A DNA stretch of 61,107 bases from Clostridia bacterium BRH_c25 (GCA_001515955.1 LOES01000015.1:1-61107); one strand, 5' to 3'. Numbered from the stretch's first letter, positions 8,877 through 17,037 are shown. Notes: a model not told the origin generated them from the sequence alone. A program made the numbers and translations.

Positions 8877-9635
8877 ATGGATATGTTTTTATATCTGGAT
8901 AAGGATACATTTTTGCACCGGTTGGATCCGAGAACCAAGCTGCTTGTCGTATTGGGAACCTTTACCGTTGCTTTGATGTTTGACTCGCTTCCGGTACTCC
9001 TTGCATTAGCTGCAGTCATATTGATCTATGGTTATTCCGGAAGAGTATTATCAAACCTGAAACGTATAAAAGCCATACTCGTGATGATTGGATTCTTTTC
9101 CATTGTCCTGTGGTCATTTACCAAGGGTGGAGATACCAAGCTCCTTGGACCGGTTACAATGGAGGGGATTATACACGGTGTCATTATCGGCATTAAATTT
9201 GACGTTATGATCATATCCGGTATGGTTTTCTTAAGCTCTACCAAAATTGAAGAAATATCCCTCGGACTGGTGAAGCTGAGAGTGCCTTACAGGGGTGCAT
9301 TCGCCTTCTCCACTGCAATCCGGTTGGTGCCTATGATTGTAGGAACCAGCTATACCATTACTCAGGCACAGAAATCCAGAGGTCTGGATCTGGATTCCGG
9401 TACCTTCATACAGAAGTTTAAAAAGTATGTGCCGCTTTTGATACCCACGCTGATATCCATTATCAGGGGAACCAATGTATTTGCAATGGCACTGGAGTCA
9501 AAGGGCTTTGGGTATGATGATGACAGGACGAACTATTTGGAAATTGGCTTTGGTTCAACAGACTACGTCATTATGGTACTAACGGCCGCTATTCTGGCGT
9601 TTTCGACATATGCCAAGCTGAATCATCTGATTTAA
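8877..9635 (+). CDS. ECF transporter transmembrane component EcfT
   Basis: The 252-residue membrane protein has about five hydrophobic segments and the two cytoplasmic coupling-helix motifs of EcfT proteins, here SRGLD in QAQKSRGLDLD (near residue 163) and SKGFG in ALESKGFG (near 203). The second has Lys in place of the usual Arg. It starts 2 bp after the ATPase stop, indicating tight coupling. It would bridge the fused ATPase to the substrate-specific protein encoded at 10441. Confidence 0.88.
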   Translation: MDMFLYLDKDTFLHRLDPRTKLLVVLGTFTVALMFDSLPVLLALAAVILIYGYSGRVLSNLKRIKAILVMIGFFSIVLWSFTKGGDTKLLGPVTMEGIIHGVIIGIKFDVMIISGMVFLSSTKIEEISLGLVKLRVPYRGAFAFSTAIRLVPMIVGTSYTITQAQKSRGLDLDSGTFIQKFKKYVPLLIPTLISIIRGTNVFAMALESKGFGYDDDRTNYLEIGFGSTDYVIMVLTAAILAFSTYAKLNHLI

Positions 9636-9647
9636 GGGGGAGAATGC

Positions 9648-10421
9648 ATGAATAAAGCAATCATTGGCGGTACCGGCGTATATGATATCGAAGGATACAG
9701 CTGCACAAGGATGGTTGAGACGGCATACGGAAGTGTGGAGGTCGATATAGTCAATATTGAAGGGGAAGAGCTTGTGTTTTTAGCCCGTCATGGAAAAGGT
9801 CACAGTAAACCGCCTCATAGGATTAACTACAGGGCAAATATGGCAGCTCTGGAGCAGCTGGGTGTGCAGTACATATATGCAACTGCTGCCGTAGGTTCTT
9901 GCAATGAGAATTACGCGCCGGGGGATATTGTCATCCTCAAGGATTTTATTGATATGACAAAAGCAAGACCCCTTACCTTTTATGAGGGTGAGGAGGGTAA
10001 GGTCAGGCATACCGATATGAGCGACCCCTACTGTAAAAGCCTGAGGACGCAGTTTTTGGAAGCAGCAAAGGAGCTGCAGATTCATGTAAAAGGAGGCGAT
10101 TCCGTATACGTTTGTACTGAAGGGCCGAGGTTTGAGACCGCCTCAGAAATCAAAGCATTTAGAATGCTGGGAGGTGATGTTGTCGGCATGACCAACGTAC
10201 CCGAGGTGATCCTGGCAAAGGAATCAGGGATGTGCTATGCAGCCGTCGGAATTGTTACAAATTGGTGTACCGGTATGAAAAACGAAGGCATAACCCTGCA
10301 CGATATTCAAGGGTCGTTGGCCAAGAACAAAGAAAAGATAACAAAAGTATTTCTGAAGGTTTTTCAGGGTGATTTGAATCAGAAGGACTGTACGTGTACA
10401 GAGGCAATTATTAAATTATGA
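9648..10421 (+). CDS. MTAP-family purine nucleoside phosphorylase, residues suggest 6-oxopurine substrate
   Basis: The protein belongs to the methylthioadenosine/purine nucleoside phosphorylase family, shown by GGTGVYD at the N terminus, RHGKGHSKPPHRINYRAN, TAAVGS, EGPRFETASEI and GMTNVPEVILAKE. In human MTAP two aspartates in TDYD select adenine. Here the matching positions read TNWC, so Asn205 and Cys207 replace them. Asn at the first position is what 6-oxopurine phosphorylases and methylthioinosine phosphorylase use. The likely substrate is therefore 5'-methylthioinosine or 5'-deoxyinosine more than methylthioadenosine, giving the sugar-1-phosphate that feeds mtnA. The start is supported by a GGGGGAGA site. 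It lies 12 bp after ecfT. Confidence 0.82.
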   Translation: MNKAIIGGTGVYDIEGYSCTRMVETAYGSVEVDIVNIEGEELVFLARHGKGHSKPPHRINYRANMAALEQLGVQYIYATAAVGSCNENYAPGDIVILKDFIDMTKARPLTFYEGEEGKVRHTDMSDPYCKSLRTQFLEAAKELQIHVKGGDSVYVCTEGPRFETASEIKAFRMLGGDVVGMTNVPEVILAKESGMCYAAVGIVTNWCTGMKNEGITLHDIQGSLAKNKEKITKVFLKVFQGDLNQKDCTCTEAIIKL

Positions 10422-10440
10422 AAATAAAGGAGTGTGTGTT

Positions 10441-11244
10441 ATGAAAGATGTTTTCAAGATGTGGAAACAAACAAAAATGGTTGTTCTGGTTGCGCTTTGC
10501 GCAGGTCTATACGCAGCAGTATTGATTCCGTTTAAGGGCTTTGTTATTATTCCCGGTATTACCGAGTTCAGACCGGCAAGTGCATTACCTATCGTATTCG
10601 GCTTGCTGTTCGGACCGGCAGGAGCCTGGGGCTCTGCTATCGGCAATCTGATCGGCGATTTCTTCGGCTCAATCGGTATCGGAAGTGCTTTCGGCTTTGT
10701 CGGCAATTTCTTGTTTGCTTATGTTCCATATAAGCTTTGGCATAATCTTGCTATCCTCGATAAAGAAGATAAAGAGCCCGATTTGAAATCAGGAAAGAAA
10801 ATATTTGCTTATGTTCTGGTCTCCATTTTCGGAGCAGTCGCTTGTGCCCTCTTCATTGCATGGGGCTTGGACATACTGAATATGGTCCCCTTTGCAGCAC
10901 TTGGCACTATTATCTCACTTAACAATTCCATTCCTTCCATCGTATTGGGGATTCCGCTTATGATGGTTCTGTATCCCAGAATCAAAAAATGGGATCTGCT
11001 CTGGACGGAAATCATGCCTGAAGAAGATCTGCCCAAGGGCGGCAAACTGGCAAAGCTTGGAGCAGTCCTAATGGTTGCAAGTATTATCTTTGGTATGGGC
11101 GGAGGCCTTATGGCAGCTCTGGGAGCAAATCAGGCGGTATTTAGCGCAGGCTTTGCAGCAGGCGGAACAGGTACTCTAAGCGTCGGTATCATAGCCGGTA
11201 TCGGTTCACTTGGTATGCTGATTACTGGAGCAATGCAGGATTAA
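10441..11244 (+). CDS. ECF transporter substrate-binding (S) component
   Basis: The 267-residue membrane protein has about six to seven hydrophobic stretches and the gly/ala-rich ALPIVFGLLFGPAGAWGSAIGNLIGDFFG segment (residues 47-76) typical of ECF S components. A positively charged N terminus, MKDVFKMWKQTK, matches the region that docks on EcfT. The frame opens earlier, but AAAGGAG at 10424-10430 supports ATG 10441. It is longer than many S components because of a cytosolic loop (EDKEPDLKSGKK) and an extra C-terminal hydrophobic pair. From neighbours I infer a methylthio- or deoxy-nucleoside or sugar as substrate; the sequence alone does not show it. Confidence 0.78.
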   Translation: MKDVFKMWKQTKMVVLVALCAGLYAAVLIPFKGFVIIPGITEFRPASALPIVFGLLFGPAGAWGSAIGNLIGDFFGSIGIGSAFGFVGNFLFAYVPYKLWHNLAILDKEDKEPDLKSGKKIFAYVLVSIFGAVACALFIAWGLDILNMVPFAALGTIISLNNSIPSIVLGIPLMMVLYPRIKKWDLLWTEIMPEEDLPKGGKLAKLGAVLMVASIIFGMGGGLMAALGANQAVFSAGFAAGGTGTLSVGIIAGIGSLGMLITGAMQD

Positions 11245-11265
11245 ATAGAAACAGGTTAAATCTAT

Positions 11266-11311
11266 AATAAGTCAAGGGAAAAGTCAATTGGGACGAATCC
11301 CTTGACTTATT
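11266..11311 (+). other. Perfect 14-bp intercistronic hairpin
   Basis: AATAAGTCAAGGGA at 11266-11279 is exactly complementary to TCCCTTGACTTATT at 11298-11311, with an 18-base loop. No T run follows, so it looks like an RNA-processing or stabilising hairpin more than a terminator, separating the transporter part of the cluster from the aldolase. Confidence 0.6.
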
Positions 11312-11350
11312 GAATAATTAATCTAATGAATTAAAAAAATGGAGGCACAA

Positions 11351-12007
11351 ATGACGACAGTTAAATATGAAGAGGTCAGAAAGCAAATAATTGAAGCAGG
11401 GATAGAAATGGCAAAGACAAAGCTGGTGGTGGGAACCTGGGGAAACATCAGTGTAAGAGTTCCGGATGAGGATTGCATCGCCATTACACCCAGTGGAGTC
11501 GACTATAACGATATACCTGCGGAGGGGATTGCCATATTGGATATGGAAGGCCGCGTTGTTGCAGGGAGCATGAAGCCATCTATAGAATGGCCGATGCATC
11601 TGGAGGTATACAAAAACAGGAAGGATGTCAATGGGGTTGTACATACTCACAGTACATACTGTACGGCAATGGCGATAGCACGGAAGCCGATACCTGCAGC
11701 GGCAGAAGATATGGTTCAAATAGTAGGCGGCAATGTACGGGTAAGCAGCTACCATCTGCCGGGCACTCCTGAGCTGGGAAAAGCCGCAGTTGAGGCCTTG
11801 GAGGGCAGGAATGCCGTCATACTTGCCAATCACGGCTGTCTTGCCGCGGGGAAGGATCTGAAAGAGACCATGAAGATTGCACAAGTCGTCGAAAAATCAG
11901 CTAAGGCAGCTATTTTCGCACAAATTCTGGGTGGTATCGTGGAGCTGGATCAGAAAGATATCGACGCAATGAGAGATTTTTATTTGAATCAATATGGACA
12001 GAGGTAG
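11351..12007 (+). CDS. Class II aldolase (FucA/Ald2-like)
   Basis: This 218-residue zinc aldolase has the full metal site: His98 and His100 in VHTHSTYC and His161 in ANHGCLAAG. The catalytic glutamate is Glu79 in SIEWPMH. The N-terminal GTWGNISVR and ITPSGVDY segments bind the phosphate of a ketose-1-phosphate. In known salvage shunts such an aldolase splits methylthioribulose-1-phosphate or 5-deoxyribulose-1-phosphate to dihydroxyacetone phosphate plus an aldehyde, which fits the product of mtnA here. The frame also contains ATG 11339, but GGAGG at 11341-11345 lies between the two and points to 11351. It is 8 bp from the next gene. Confidence 0.88.
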   Translation: MTTVKYEEVRKQIIEAGIEMAKTKLVVGTWGNISVRVPDEDCIAITPSGVDYNDIPAEGIAILDMEGRVVAGSMKPSIEWPMHLEVYKNRKDVNGVVHTHSTYCTAMAIARKPIPAAAEDMVQIVGGNVRVSSYHLPGTPELGKAAVEALEGRNAVILANHGCLAAGKDLKETMKIAQVVEKSAKAAIFAQILGGIVELDQKDIDAMRDFYLNQYGQR

Positions 12008-12015
12008 GAGAGAGA

Positions 12016-13212
12016 ATGAAAGATAATACAGGAAGACAATATGGGTTTGATACCCTTTCGATACATGGGGGGCTAAAAGGGAAGAATCCCTGCAATTCAC
12101 TCAATGCACCCATATTTCAGACATCAACCTTTACTTTTGACAGCATGGAGCATGTTGACAAGGTAATGGCCTTTGAAAGCGATGATTATGTATATACCAG
12201 AGGGAATAATCCGACCTTGCGGATATTTGAGGATAAAATCACAGTACTGGAGGAAGGGAATGGGGCCGTTGCTTTTGCCTCGGGCATGGCGGCGATCAGC
12301 TCGGTTCTGTTCTCACTTCTGAAGCCCTCCGACAATGTGATTGTTCATAAAACCCTGTACGGTTCCTCTTATAATGTGGTTACCAAGGTTTTGCCAAAGT
12401 ACAAGGTAGGCTATAAGGTGGCTGATCTGAATAGTCCTGAATGCTTAAGGGACTTGATTGACGGGAATACGAAGGTTATCTATTTTGAAACCCCCTCAAA
12501 TCCAAACCTGGATGTGATTGATATCCGCAAGGTTGTGGAAATAGCCGGGAGCCGGAATGTGAAGGTGGTTATTGACAACACCTTTGCGACACCTTTTTTT
12601 CAGAAGCCGTTAAGCTTGGGTGCCGATGTGGTTGTTCACAGTACAACCAAGTATCTGTGCGGGCATGGAGATGCCATAGGCGGCGTAGCGGTATCAAAGG
12701 ATGCGGATTATATTCATGAGCTGAGATTTGACTATATGAGCGAATTCGGCGGTGTCATGAGCCCCTTTAATGCATGGCTGCTGCTCCGGGGCATCAAGAC
12801 TCTGGGGGTAAGGATGCGGCAGCATGAAAAAAATGCAATGGAGACCGCCGTATATTTACAGAGGCACCACAAAATCAAGGAAGTCATGTATCCCGGATTG
12901 GAAAGCTTTAGGGGTTACTCAGTCGCAAAAAAGCAGATGAGCGGCTTTGGAGCCATGCTCAGCTTTGAGGTGGATGGAGGTATTGATGAAGCAAAAAAGC
13001 TGGTGAACAGTGTGAAGCTGGCAAAGATTGCCGTGAGCCTGGGGGATTGTGAAAGCTTGATTGAAGTGCCTGCTGCCATGACCCATAGGGGATACCCTAA
13101 AGAACAGCTGGAGCAGTTCGGATTAACCGAGAGCATGGTCCGGATTTCCGTAGGACTTGAAAACGCTGAGGATATAATTGAAGACCTCGAACAGGCATTG
13201 TCGTGCTTATAA
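12016..13212 (+). CDS. PLP-dependent trans-sulfuration enzyme (methionine gamma-lyase / O-acetylhomoserine sulfhydrylase type)
   Basis: The 398-residue protein is a Cys/Met-metabolism PLP enzyme: YTRGNNPT phosphate-binding site, FASGMAAIS, and the PLP lysine Lys212 in VVHSTTKYLCGHGD. Length matches methionine gamma-lyases. The cysteine that marks classical methionine gamma-lyase (LYGC) is Ser117 here (LYGSSYN), so specificity could equally be homocysteine/cystathionine cleavage or sulfhydrylation of O-acetylhomoserine with methanethiol. In this cluster it could return a methylthio group to methionine or release methanethiol. GGAGAGAG precedes the ATG. It is the last gene before a strong terminator. 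Confidence 0.8.
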   Translation: MKDNTGRQYGFDTLSIHGGLKGKNPCNSLNAPIFQTSTFTFDSMEHVDKVMAFESDDYVYTRGNNPTLRIFEDKITVLEEGNGAVAFASGMAAISSVLFSLLKPSDNVIVHKTLYGSSYNVVTKVLPKYKVGYKVADLNSPECLRDLIDGNTKVIYFETPSNPNLDVIDIRKVVEIAGSRNVKVVIDNTFATPFFQKPLSLGADVVVHSTTKYLCGHGDAIGGVAVSKDADYIHELRFDYMSEFGGVMSPFNAWLLLRGIKTLGVRMRQHEKNAMETAVYLQRHHKIKEVMYPGLESFRGYSVAKKQMSGFGAMLSFEVDGGIDEAKKLVNSVKLAKIAVSLGDCESLIEVPAAMTHRGYPKEQLEQFGLTESMVRISVGLENAEDIIEDLEQALSCL

Positions 13213-13218
13213 GCATAT

Positions 13219-13264
13219 CGGGACAAAGAGCAAGTGGGATACACTTAACTCTTTGTCCCGTTTT
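13219..13264. terminator. Bidirectional terminator ending the salvage cluster
   Basis: CGGGACAAAGAG (13219-13230) pairs exactly with CTCTTTGTCCCG (13249-13260), with AAGTG/CACTT extending pairing inside the loop and a T run after it. It serves the cluster on the plus strand and the convergent gene ending at 13271. Confidence 0.85.
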
Positions 13265-13270
13265 AATTCA

Positions 13271-14221
13271 CTATTTCATCAAGGCTAATAAAAAGTCCAC
13301 ACCCATACCGCTGATCAGCATGCGTTCCTTTTTATTGCCCAAAAGCTTTTGGGACCAATCCACAAACCCACCGTCAACGATTTCATATTCACTGCCCTTG
13401 ATACCGACCAGCAGTTTAAACTGAATGCCTTTATAATAATTGTTGTCCTGCTCCGAATTCTGATTTTCAGTGTAGATGCTTATTCCATCCACATTATCCT
13501 GTATATGGTTCAGCACTCTGGCAGCGAGGCCCTCAGTATCGGCATATCCGCCGTGCTTTATAAGCTTGACTTTTATATGTTCGATATGGAATAGCTGCTT
13601 GAATATTTCTTTATAAGCTGTTATATGCTCCAGAAGCTGCTGTTTTTCAAAGCCGTATGAGCCGGTATCCCTGCCCGAAGTAACCATGCAGAAGATCTTA
13701 AAATGGGCACTGAAGCCCGGAATATGGAATTTTTGTGTTCTTATAAGGCGATGAGAGGTGCAATACCGTATCGTATTATGCCCTTCCCGGCCTTCTGCCG
13801 CCATTTCCTTTCTTAAGCTGCAAATATGCAAAGCAAGAGCATTGGTGGCATCTGCCATAACCTCCGTGCCTCTTAAAGCGGATATGATCTTATTCTGATT
13901 GACTGTAGCGATGACGGAGCAGGTGCCCAAGGGCGCTACCGGTGATAACTCAACCGGAATGAAGGAAAGGGATTCTGCAATTCTATAGAAATCCGATTCT
14001 AATTGCAGGTATTCCCGAGGGTTTGTTCCAACAGGCTTGACAAACCGGCTGGCAATATAGCCCTTTAATAATTCTGCCGGGGAGAGTGCTTCCGCCTTCA
14101 TTTTATATACTTCCAATAATAATGAATTCAGCTCAGAGGCTGTAAGCTTATGGGCCAGAATGTCCAGCAGGTCGTCCTGACCCAGCTTTTCAAGAATTTT
14201 ATCGATTGTCGGATTTCCCAT
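13271..14221 (-). CDS. Conserved-looking protein of unknown function
   Basis: The 316-residue soluble protein starts MGNPTIDKILEKLG after an AAAGGGTGA ribosome site. It has an N-terminal helical part (residues 1-60) with LLDILAHKLTASELNSLL, then a mixed alpha/beta domain with the distinctive PVAPLGTCSVIATVNQNK (about 93-110) and LRGTEVMADATNALAL segments. These recall the catalytic face of class II aminoacyl-tRNA synthetase-like folds, but I cannot see all three class II motifs and do not assign an enzyme activity. It is transcribed alone, convergent to the salvage cluster. Confidence 0.6.
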   Translation of the reverse strand: MGNPTIDKILEKLGQDDLLDILAHKLTASELNSLLLEVYKMKAEALSPAELLKGYIASRFVKPVGTNPREYLQLESDFYRIAESLSFIPVELSPVAPLGTCSVIATVNQNKIISALRGTEVMADATNALALHICSLRKEMAAEGREGHNTIRYCTSHRLIRTQKFHIPGFSAHFKIFCMVTSGRDTGSYGFEKQQLLEHITAYKEIFKQLFHIEHIKVKLIKHGGYADTEGLAARVLNHIQDNVDGISIYTENQNSEQDNNYYKGIQFKLLVGIKGSEYEIVDGGFVDWSQKLLGNKKERMLISGMGVDFLLALMK

Positions 14222-14399
14222 TATTAAATCACCCTTTACAATAGAAGAATATGGATGGCTGTTTTTTTGTTATTTTCTATTCTATCACAAATATATAGAA
14301 ATTTCAGGTAAAAATACAATCTCTGCCTCATATAATCTACTAAGCATCTCACAAAGAAGTAATATCATAAATATTTGCGGTAGATAATTAGGGGGGATT

Positions 14400-14486
14400 G
14401 TGTTGAAAAAACAGCTGCTGCTTCTTTTCGTTTTGCTGCTTCTCTTCGCACTGATTGTTACTATGCCTGAAATAAGGATTGGATAA
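14400..14486 (+). CDS. Small membrane peptide (28 residues)
   Basis: A GTG (or TTG at 14403) directly after a GGGGGG ribosome site at 14391-14396 opens a 28-codon frame ending in TAA. The peptide begins VLKKQ, continues with about 17 uninterrupted hydrophobic residues (mostly Leu, Phe, Val), and ends with a charged tail MPEIRIG. This is a single-span membrane peptide layout. It fills the gap between divergent and convergent genes and is followed at once by a terminator. It is too short for standard gene callers. Function unknown. Confidence 0.5.
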   Translation: MLKKQLLLLFVLLLLFALIVTMPEIRIG

Positions 14487-14491
14487 TAAAG

Positions 14492-14564
14492 AAAAAGAGG
14501 TTATGCAAAACAGTAAAATCTGGATGGGTCAAGACCCATCCGGATTTTGCAGCAGCCTCTTTTT
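14492..14564. terminator. Nested bidirectional terminator
   Basis: AAAATC plus TGGATGGGTC (14515-14530) pairs with GACCCATCCGGATTTT (14533-14548) across a 2-base loop, one G-U pair. An outer pair AAAAAGAGG (14492-14500) / CCTCTTTTT (14556-14564) encloses it and overlaps the apbE stop codon. It can end both the small peptide transcript and apbE. Confidence 0.8.
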
Positions 14565-15615
14565 AGTTTGCCAGCTTAAATTCAGGATTGGTGATAATTA
14601 AATCTTTCTTTATACCTGAAGTAACATAAACCTGTTTATCCGCAGTTACGAATATAGCCTCCACGTTTTCAAGGCTCTCGATCAGCTTTATTCCTTCCTC
14701 CAGCCCTATAAGCAGTGTGGTAGTGGACAGCCCGTCCCCATCAATGGATTTTTCGGCAATTATTGATACACCGTACAAATTATTCTCCACAGGATAACCG
14801 GTAGCTGAGTCCAGTATATGATGATATTTCTTACCGTTCTCTTCAAAAACCCGTTCATAGGTTCCGGAGGTTACTACTGTCTGGTCCTGTACGGGTACAA
14901 TCCCGAGAAAACTCCCCCTTGAGTTGAAGGGATCCTGAACCCCAATCTTCCAGGGGTTCCCGTTTGGATTCCCGCCAATTGTCATTACATTTCCACCAAG
15001 GTTAATAATGGCATGCTTTACTCCGTTTTCCCGCAGGATCCGGGCTGCTTCATCAGCAGAATAGCCTTTTGCAATTGCTCCCAGGTCCACCTTCATACCT
15101 GGAGCTTCAAGTCTGGCAGTGTAGTTTTCCTTGTTTAATGCCAGCTTACTGTAATCCACAAGCTTTACCGCTTCCATAAGCTTGCTTTTTTCCGGCACAG
15201 CCGCGTAGTCGGTGCCTATATTCCAAAGCTTAACAACAGGCCCTATTGTTATATCAAATTTCCCCCCGGATTGCTGAGAATATTGCCTGCCTTTTTCTAT
15301 AACAAAAAAGGTGTCGGGACTCAGCTTCACTTCATTATTTCCCGAAGCATTGTTGAGAGCTATGATTTCACTGGTTTCAGCATTGTTTATAGTCATTTTG
15401 TTTTCTATTTCGGATATCCTCGAAAGAGCTTTATCCAGTATTTTCTCGTCACGCTTGTCATATATGGATATTTCAATAACCGTTCCAAGAAGAAAGCTGG
15501 TTTTGGATAAGGGTTTTGTTGAAGTATCCGGAGCCTGGGCTTGACACCCGGAAAACAGGATAGAAAACATTACAGCTATAGGAATAAATAAATTTAGTTT
15601 TTTATTTGGGATCAC
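14563..15615 (-). CDS. apbE: FAD:protein FMN transferase (ApbE), lipoprotein
   Basis: ApbE attaches FMN from FAD to a threonine of target proteins on the outer face of the membrane. The product has a lipoprotein signal with lipobox FSGC, the flavin-site motif DLGAIAKGYSAD near residue 180, HHILDSATGYP near 260 and DGLSTTTLLIG near 295. The frame reaches back to a TTG at 15630, but that codon overlaps the GGAGGT ribosome site; GTG 15615 with a 7-base spacing is the better start. Divergent from it lie NusG-II, Gx-type and polyprenyl synthase genes, a combination also seen in flavin-based extracellular electron transfer loci. Confidence 0.9.
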   Translation of the reverse strand: MIPNKKLNLFIPIAVMFSILFSGCQAQAPDTSTKPLSKTSFLLGTVIEISIYDKRDEKILDKALSRISEIENKMTINNAETSEIIALNNASGNNEVKLSPDTFFVIEKGRQYSQQSGGKFDITIGPVVKLWNIGTDYAAVPEKSKLMEAVKLVDYSKLALNKENYTARLEAPGMKVDLGAIAKGYSADEAARILRENGVKHAIINLGGNVMTIGGNPNGNPWKIGVQDPFNSRGSFLGIVPVQDQTVVTSGTYERVFEENGKKYHHILDSATGYPVENNLYGVSIIAEKSIDGDGLSTTTLLIGLEEGIKLIESLENVEAIFVTADKQVYVTSGIKKDLIITNPEFKLAN

Positions 15616-15840
15616 AATTGGCACCTCCAATTAAAATGCAGAAATAATACTTTTTGAACACCTAAAGAAATTTACATATCTAATTCTATATGATACATTA
15701 TTATTATTGCAACTATAAATTAATAATGATAATTAAATTCATTTGATTCAGAGAGCGGATTGTGTCCTGTTATAGAAGCAATTGGGCTTTGTTACAGCAT
15801 ATATTATGATACGAAAAATAAATAAATCCATACTATTATA

Positions 15841-15952
15841 TATTTCGCGAAAAACATTTTACATTCCTAATTCAGATTTCGCGTAAATGTTTCCTTGATT
15901 GTTATTGAATTCGCACTTTGCCCAATGTAAATACTTTTGTGCGTTCAATATA
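15841..15952 (-). repeat. 112-bp dispersed repeat R1, copy 1
   Basis: The reverse complement of this stretch matches 39671-39783 at about nine bases in ten over its whole length. Both copies run from TATTGAACGCAC through GTATTTACATTGGG and CGAATTCAATAACAATCAAGG to two inverted TTTCGCGAAAT-type motifs. It lies inside the 488-bp gene-free, AT-rich gap between apbE and the NusG-II gene. I see no reading frame in it. The rest of that gap holds only the hairpin at 16037-16090. Confidence 0.85.
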
Positions 15953-16036
15953 CTAAAGATATTATATATTGTATAATATACTGATGAAATGTATTTAAAT
16001 TTGTATATTTAAATTTATATATTTAATTTTATAAGG

Positions 16037-16090
16037 AAGCATTTAACGAAATCTGAATGAATTACTCAAAGGATATTTCGTAAAATGCTT
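16037..16090 (+). repeat. Long hairpin related to R1, leader of NusG-II gene
   Basis: AAGCATTTAACGAAAT (16037-16052) and ATTTCGTAAAATGCTT (16075-16090) are complementary at 15 of 16 positions. The left arm plus CTGAAT resembles the ACGCGAAATCTGAAT portion of R1 nearby, so this may be a partial R1 derivative. It ends 13 bp before the ATG at 16104. Confidence 0.6.
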
Positions 16091-16103
16091 AAGCGAGGGT
16101 TAT

Positions 16104-16487
16104 ATGAAATTGAAAAAAGGAGATCTGATCATAGTTTTTATTCTTGTTGCAGCAGTGATTTCATGGTTTGGAATATACAGGCTGGGCGAGTCAAAGGACG
16201 AGAGACAGATTGTGATAGAGACTGACGGTGATGTTTACAAGATAATTCCGTTGGAAGAGGGAATGGAGCAGCAGGAAATCCATATAGAGCTTGAGAATGA
16301 TAAATATATTGATATCGTTGTTGATGAAAGCGGTGCTTATGTCAAGGATGTAATATGCCCTGACAAGGTATGTCAGAAAACCGGGTTGGTGAGTAGAGTG
16401 GGACAGAGTATAGTATGCCTTCCCAACAAGGTAGTTGTATACATCGATGGAAAAGCAGAATCTGAGGTTGATGGTGTTTCTTACTGA
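16104..16487 (+). CDS. NusG domain II-containing membrane-anchored protein
   Basis: The 127-residue protein has an N-terminal membrane anchor (residues 7-26, LIIVFILVAAVISWFGIY) and an extracytoplasmic NusG domain II. The domain is marked by ICPDKVCQKTG and SIVCLPNKVVVYI near residues 85-115; the three cysteines are characteristic. Homologues are usually next to Gx-type transporter and polyprenyl synthase genes, as here. In Listeria an equivalent pair belongs to the flavin-based electron transfer locus (recalled knowledge). Start has GAGG at 16094-16097. Confidence 0.85.
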   Translation: MKLKKGDLIIVFILVAAVISWFGIYRLGESKDERQIVIETDGDVYKIIPLEEGMEQQEIHIELENDKYIDIVVDESGAYVKDVICPDKVCQKTGLVSRVGQSIVCLPNKVVVYIDGKAESEVDGVSY

Positions 16488-16509
16488 TACTTTGCAGAGG
16501 AGAATAGTG

Positions 16510-17037
16510 ATGAGTAAAACAAGAAAAATGGTGCTTCTGGGTATTTTGGTATCCCAAGCATTAATACTGCATTTGGTGGAAAGAATGATTCCTGTACCTG
16601 TGCCGGTTCCAGGAATCAAATTAGGTCTGGCAAATGCGATTTCCCTTATGGCAATAGTATTTTTTGGGCCTAAAGAAGCTCTGGCTATTGTGGCTATGAG
16701 AACTTTTTTAGGCTCTGTATTCGGCGGTGGAGTTTCCTCTTTCATATACAGTGTTATTGGAGGCTCTATAAGTACTATAGCTATGGCAATAATGTATAAA
16801 AGGTTTAGCAACCTTTTCAGCTTACCCGCAATAAGTGTGGTGGGAGCTATATTCCACAACATCGGTCAGATATTGGTAGCGAGTATCATTGTACAGAATA
16901 CCAAGCTTTTTTATTACTTGCCTCTTCTGCTGATTTCTGCAGTGATTACAGGATTATTTATAGGATTTGCAGTAAAATATACATTAAGGCCAATGAAGCA
17001 CATACTCAGGATAGGAAGTGATGCAAATGTGGAATAG
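16510..17037 (+). CDS. Gx transporter family protein (heptaprenyl diphosphate synthase component I)
   Basis: The 175-residue membrane protein has four to five hydrophobic segments and the family motif VPVPVPGIKLGLANAIS (about residues 29-45), which resembles ECF S components. It is annotated in relatives as component I of heptaprenyl diphosphate synthase or as Gx transporter. The frame opens at 16435, but that region overlaps the previous gene; AGAGGAG at 16495-16501 supports ATG 16510. It lies 22 bp after the NusG-II gene and overlaps the polyprenyl synthase start, so the three are one operon. Probable role: flavin or quinone precursor handling at the membrane. Confidence 0.82.
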   Translation: MSKTRKMVLLGILVSQALILHLVERMIPVPVPVPGIKLGLANAISLMAIVFFGPKEALAIVAMRTFLGSVFGGGVSSFIYSVIGGSISTIAMAIMYKRFSNLFSLPAISVVGAIFHNIGQILVASIIVQNTKLFYYLPLLLISAVITGLFIGFAVKYTLRPMKHILRIGSDANVE

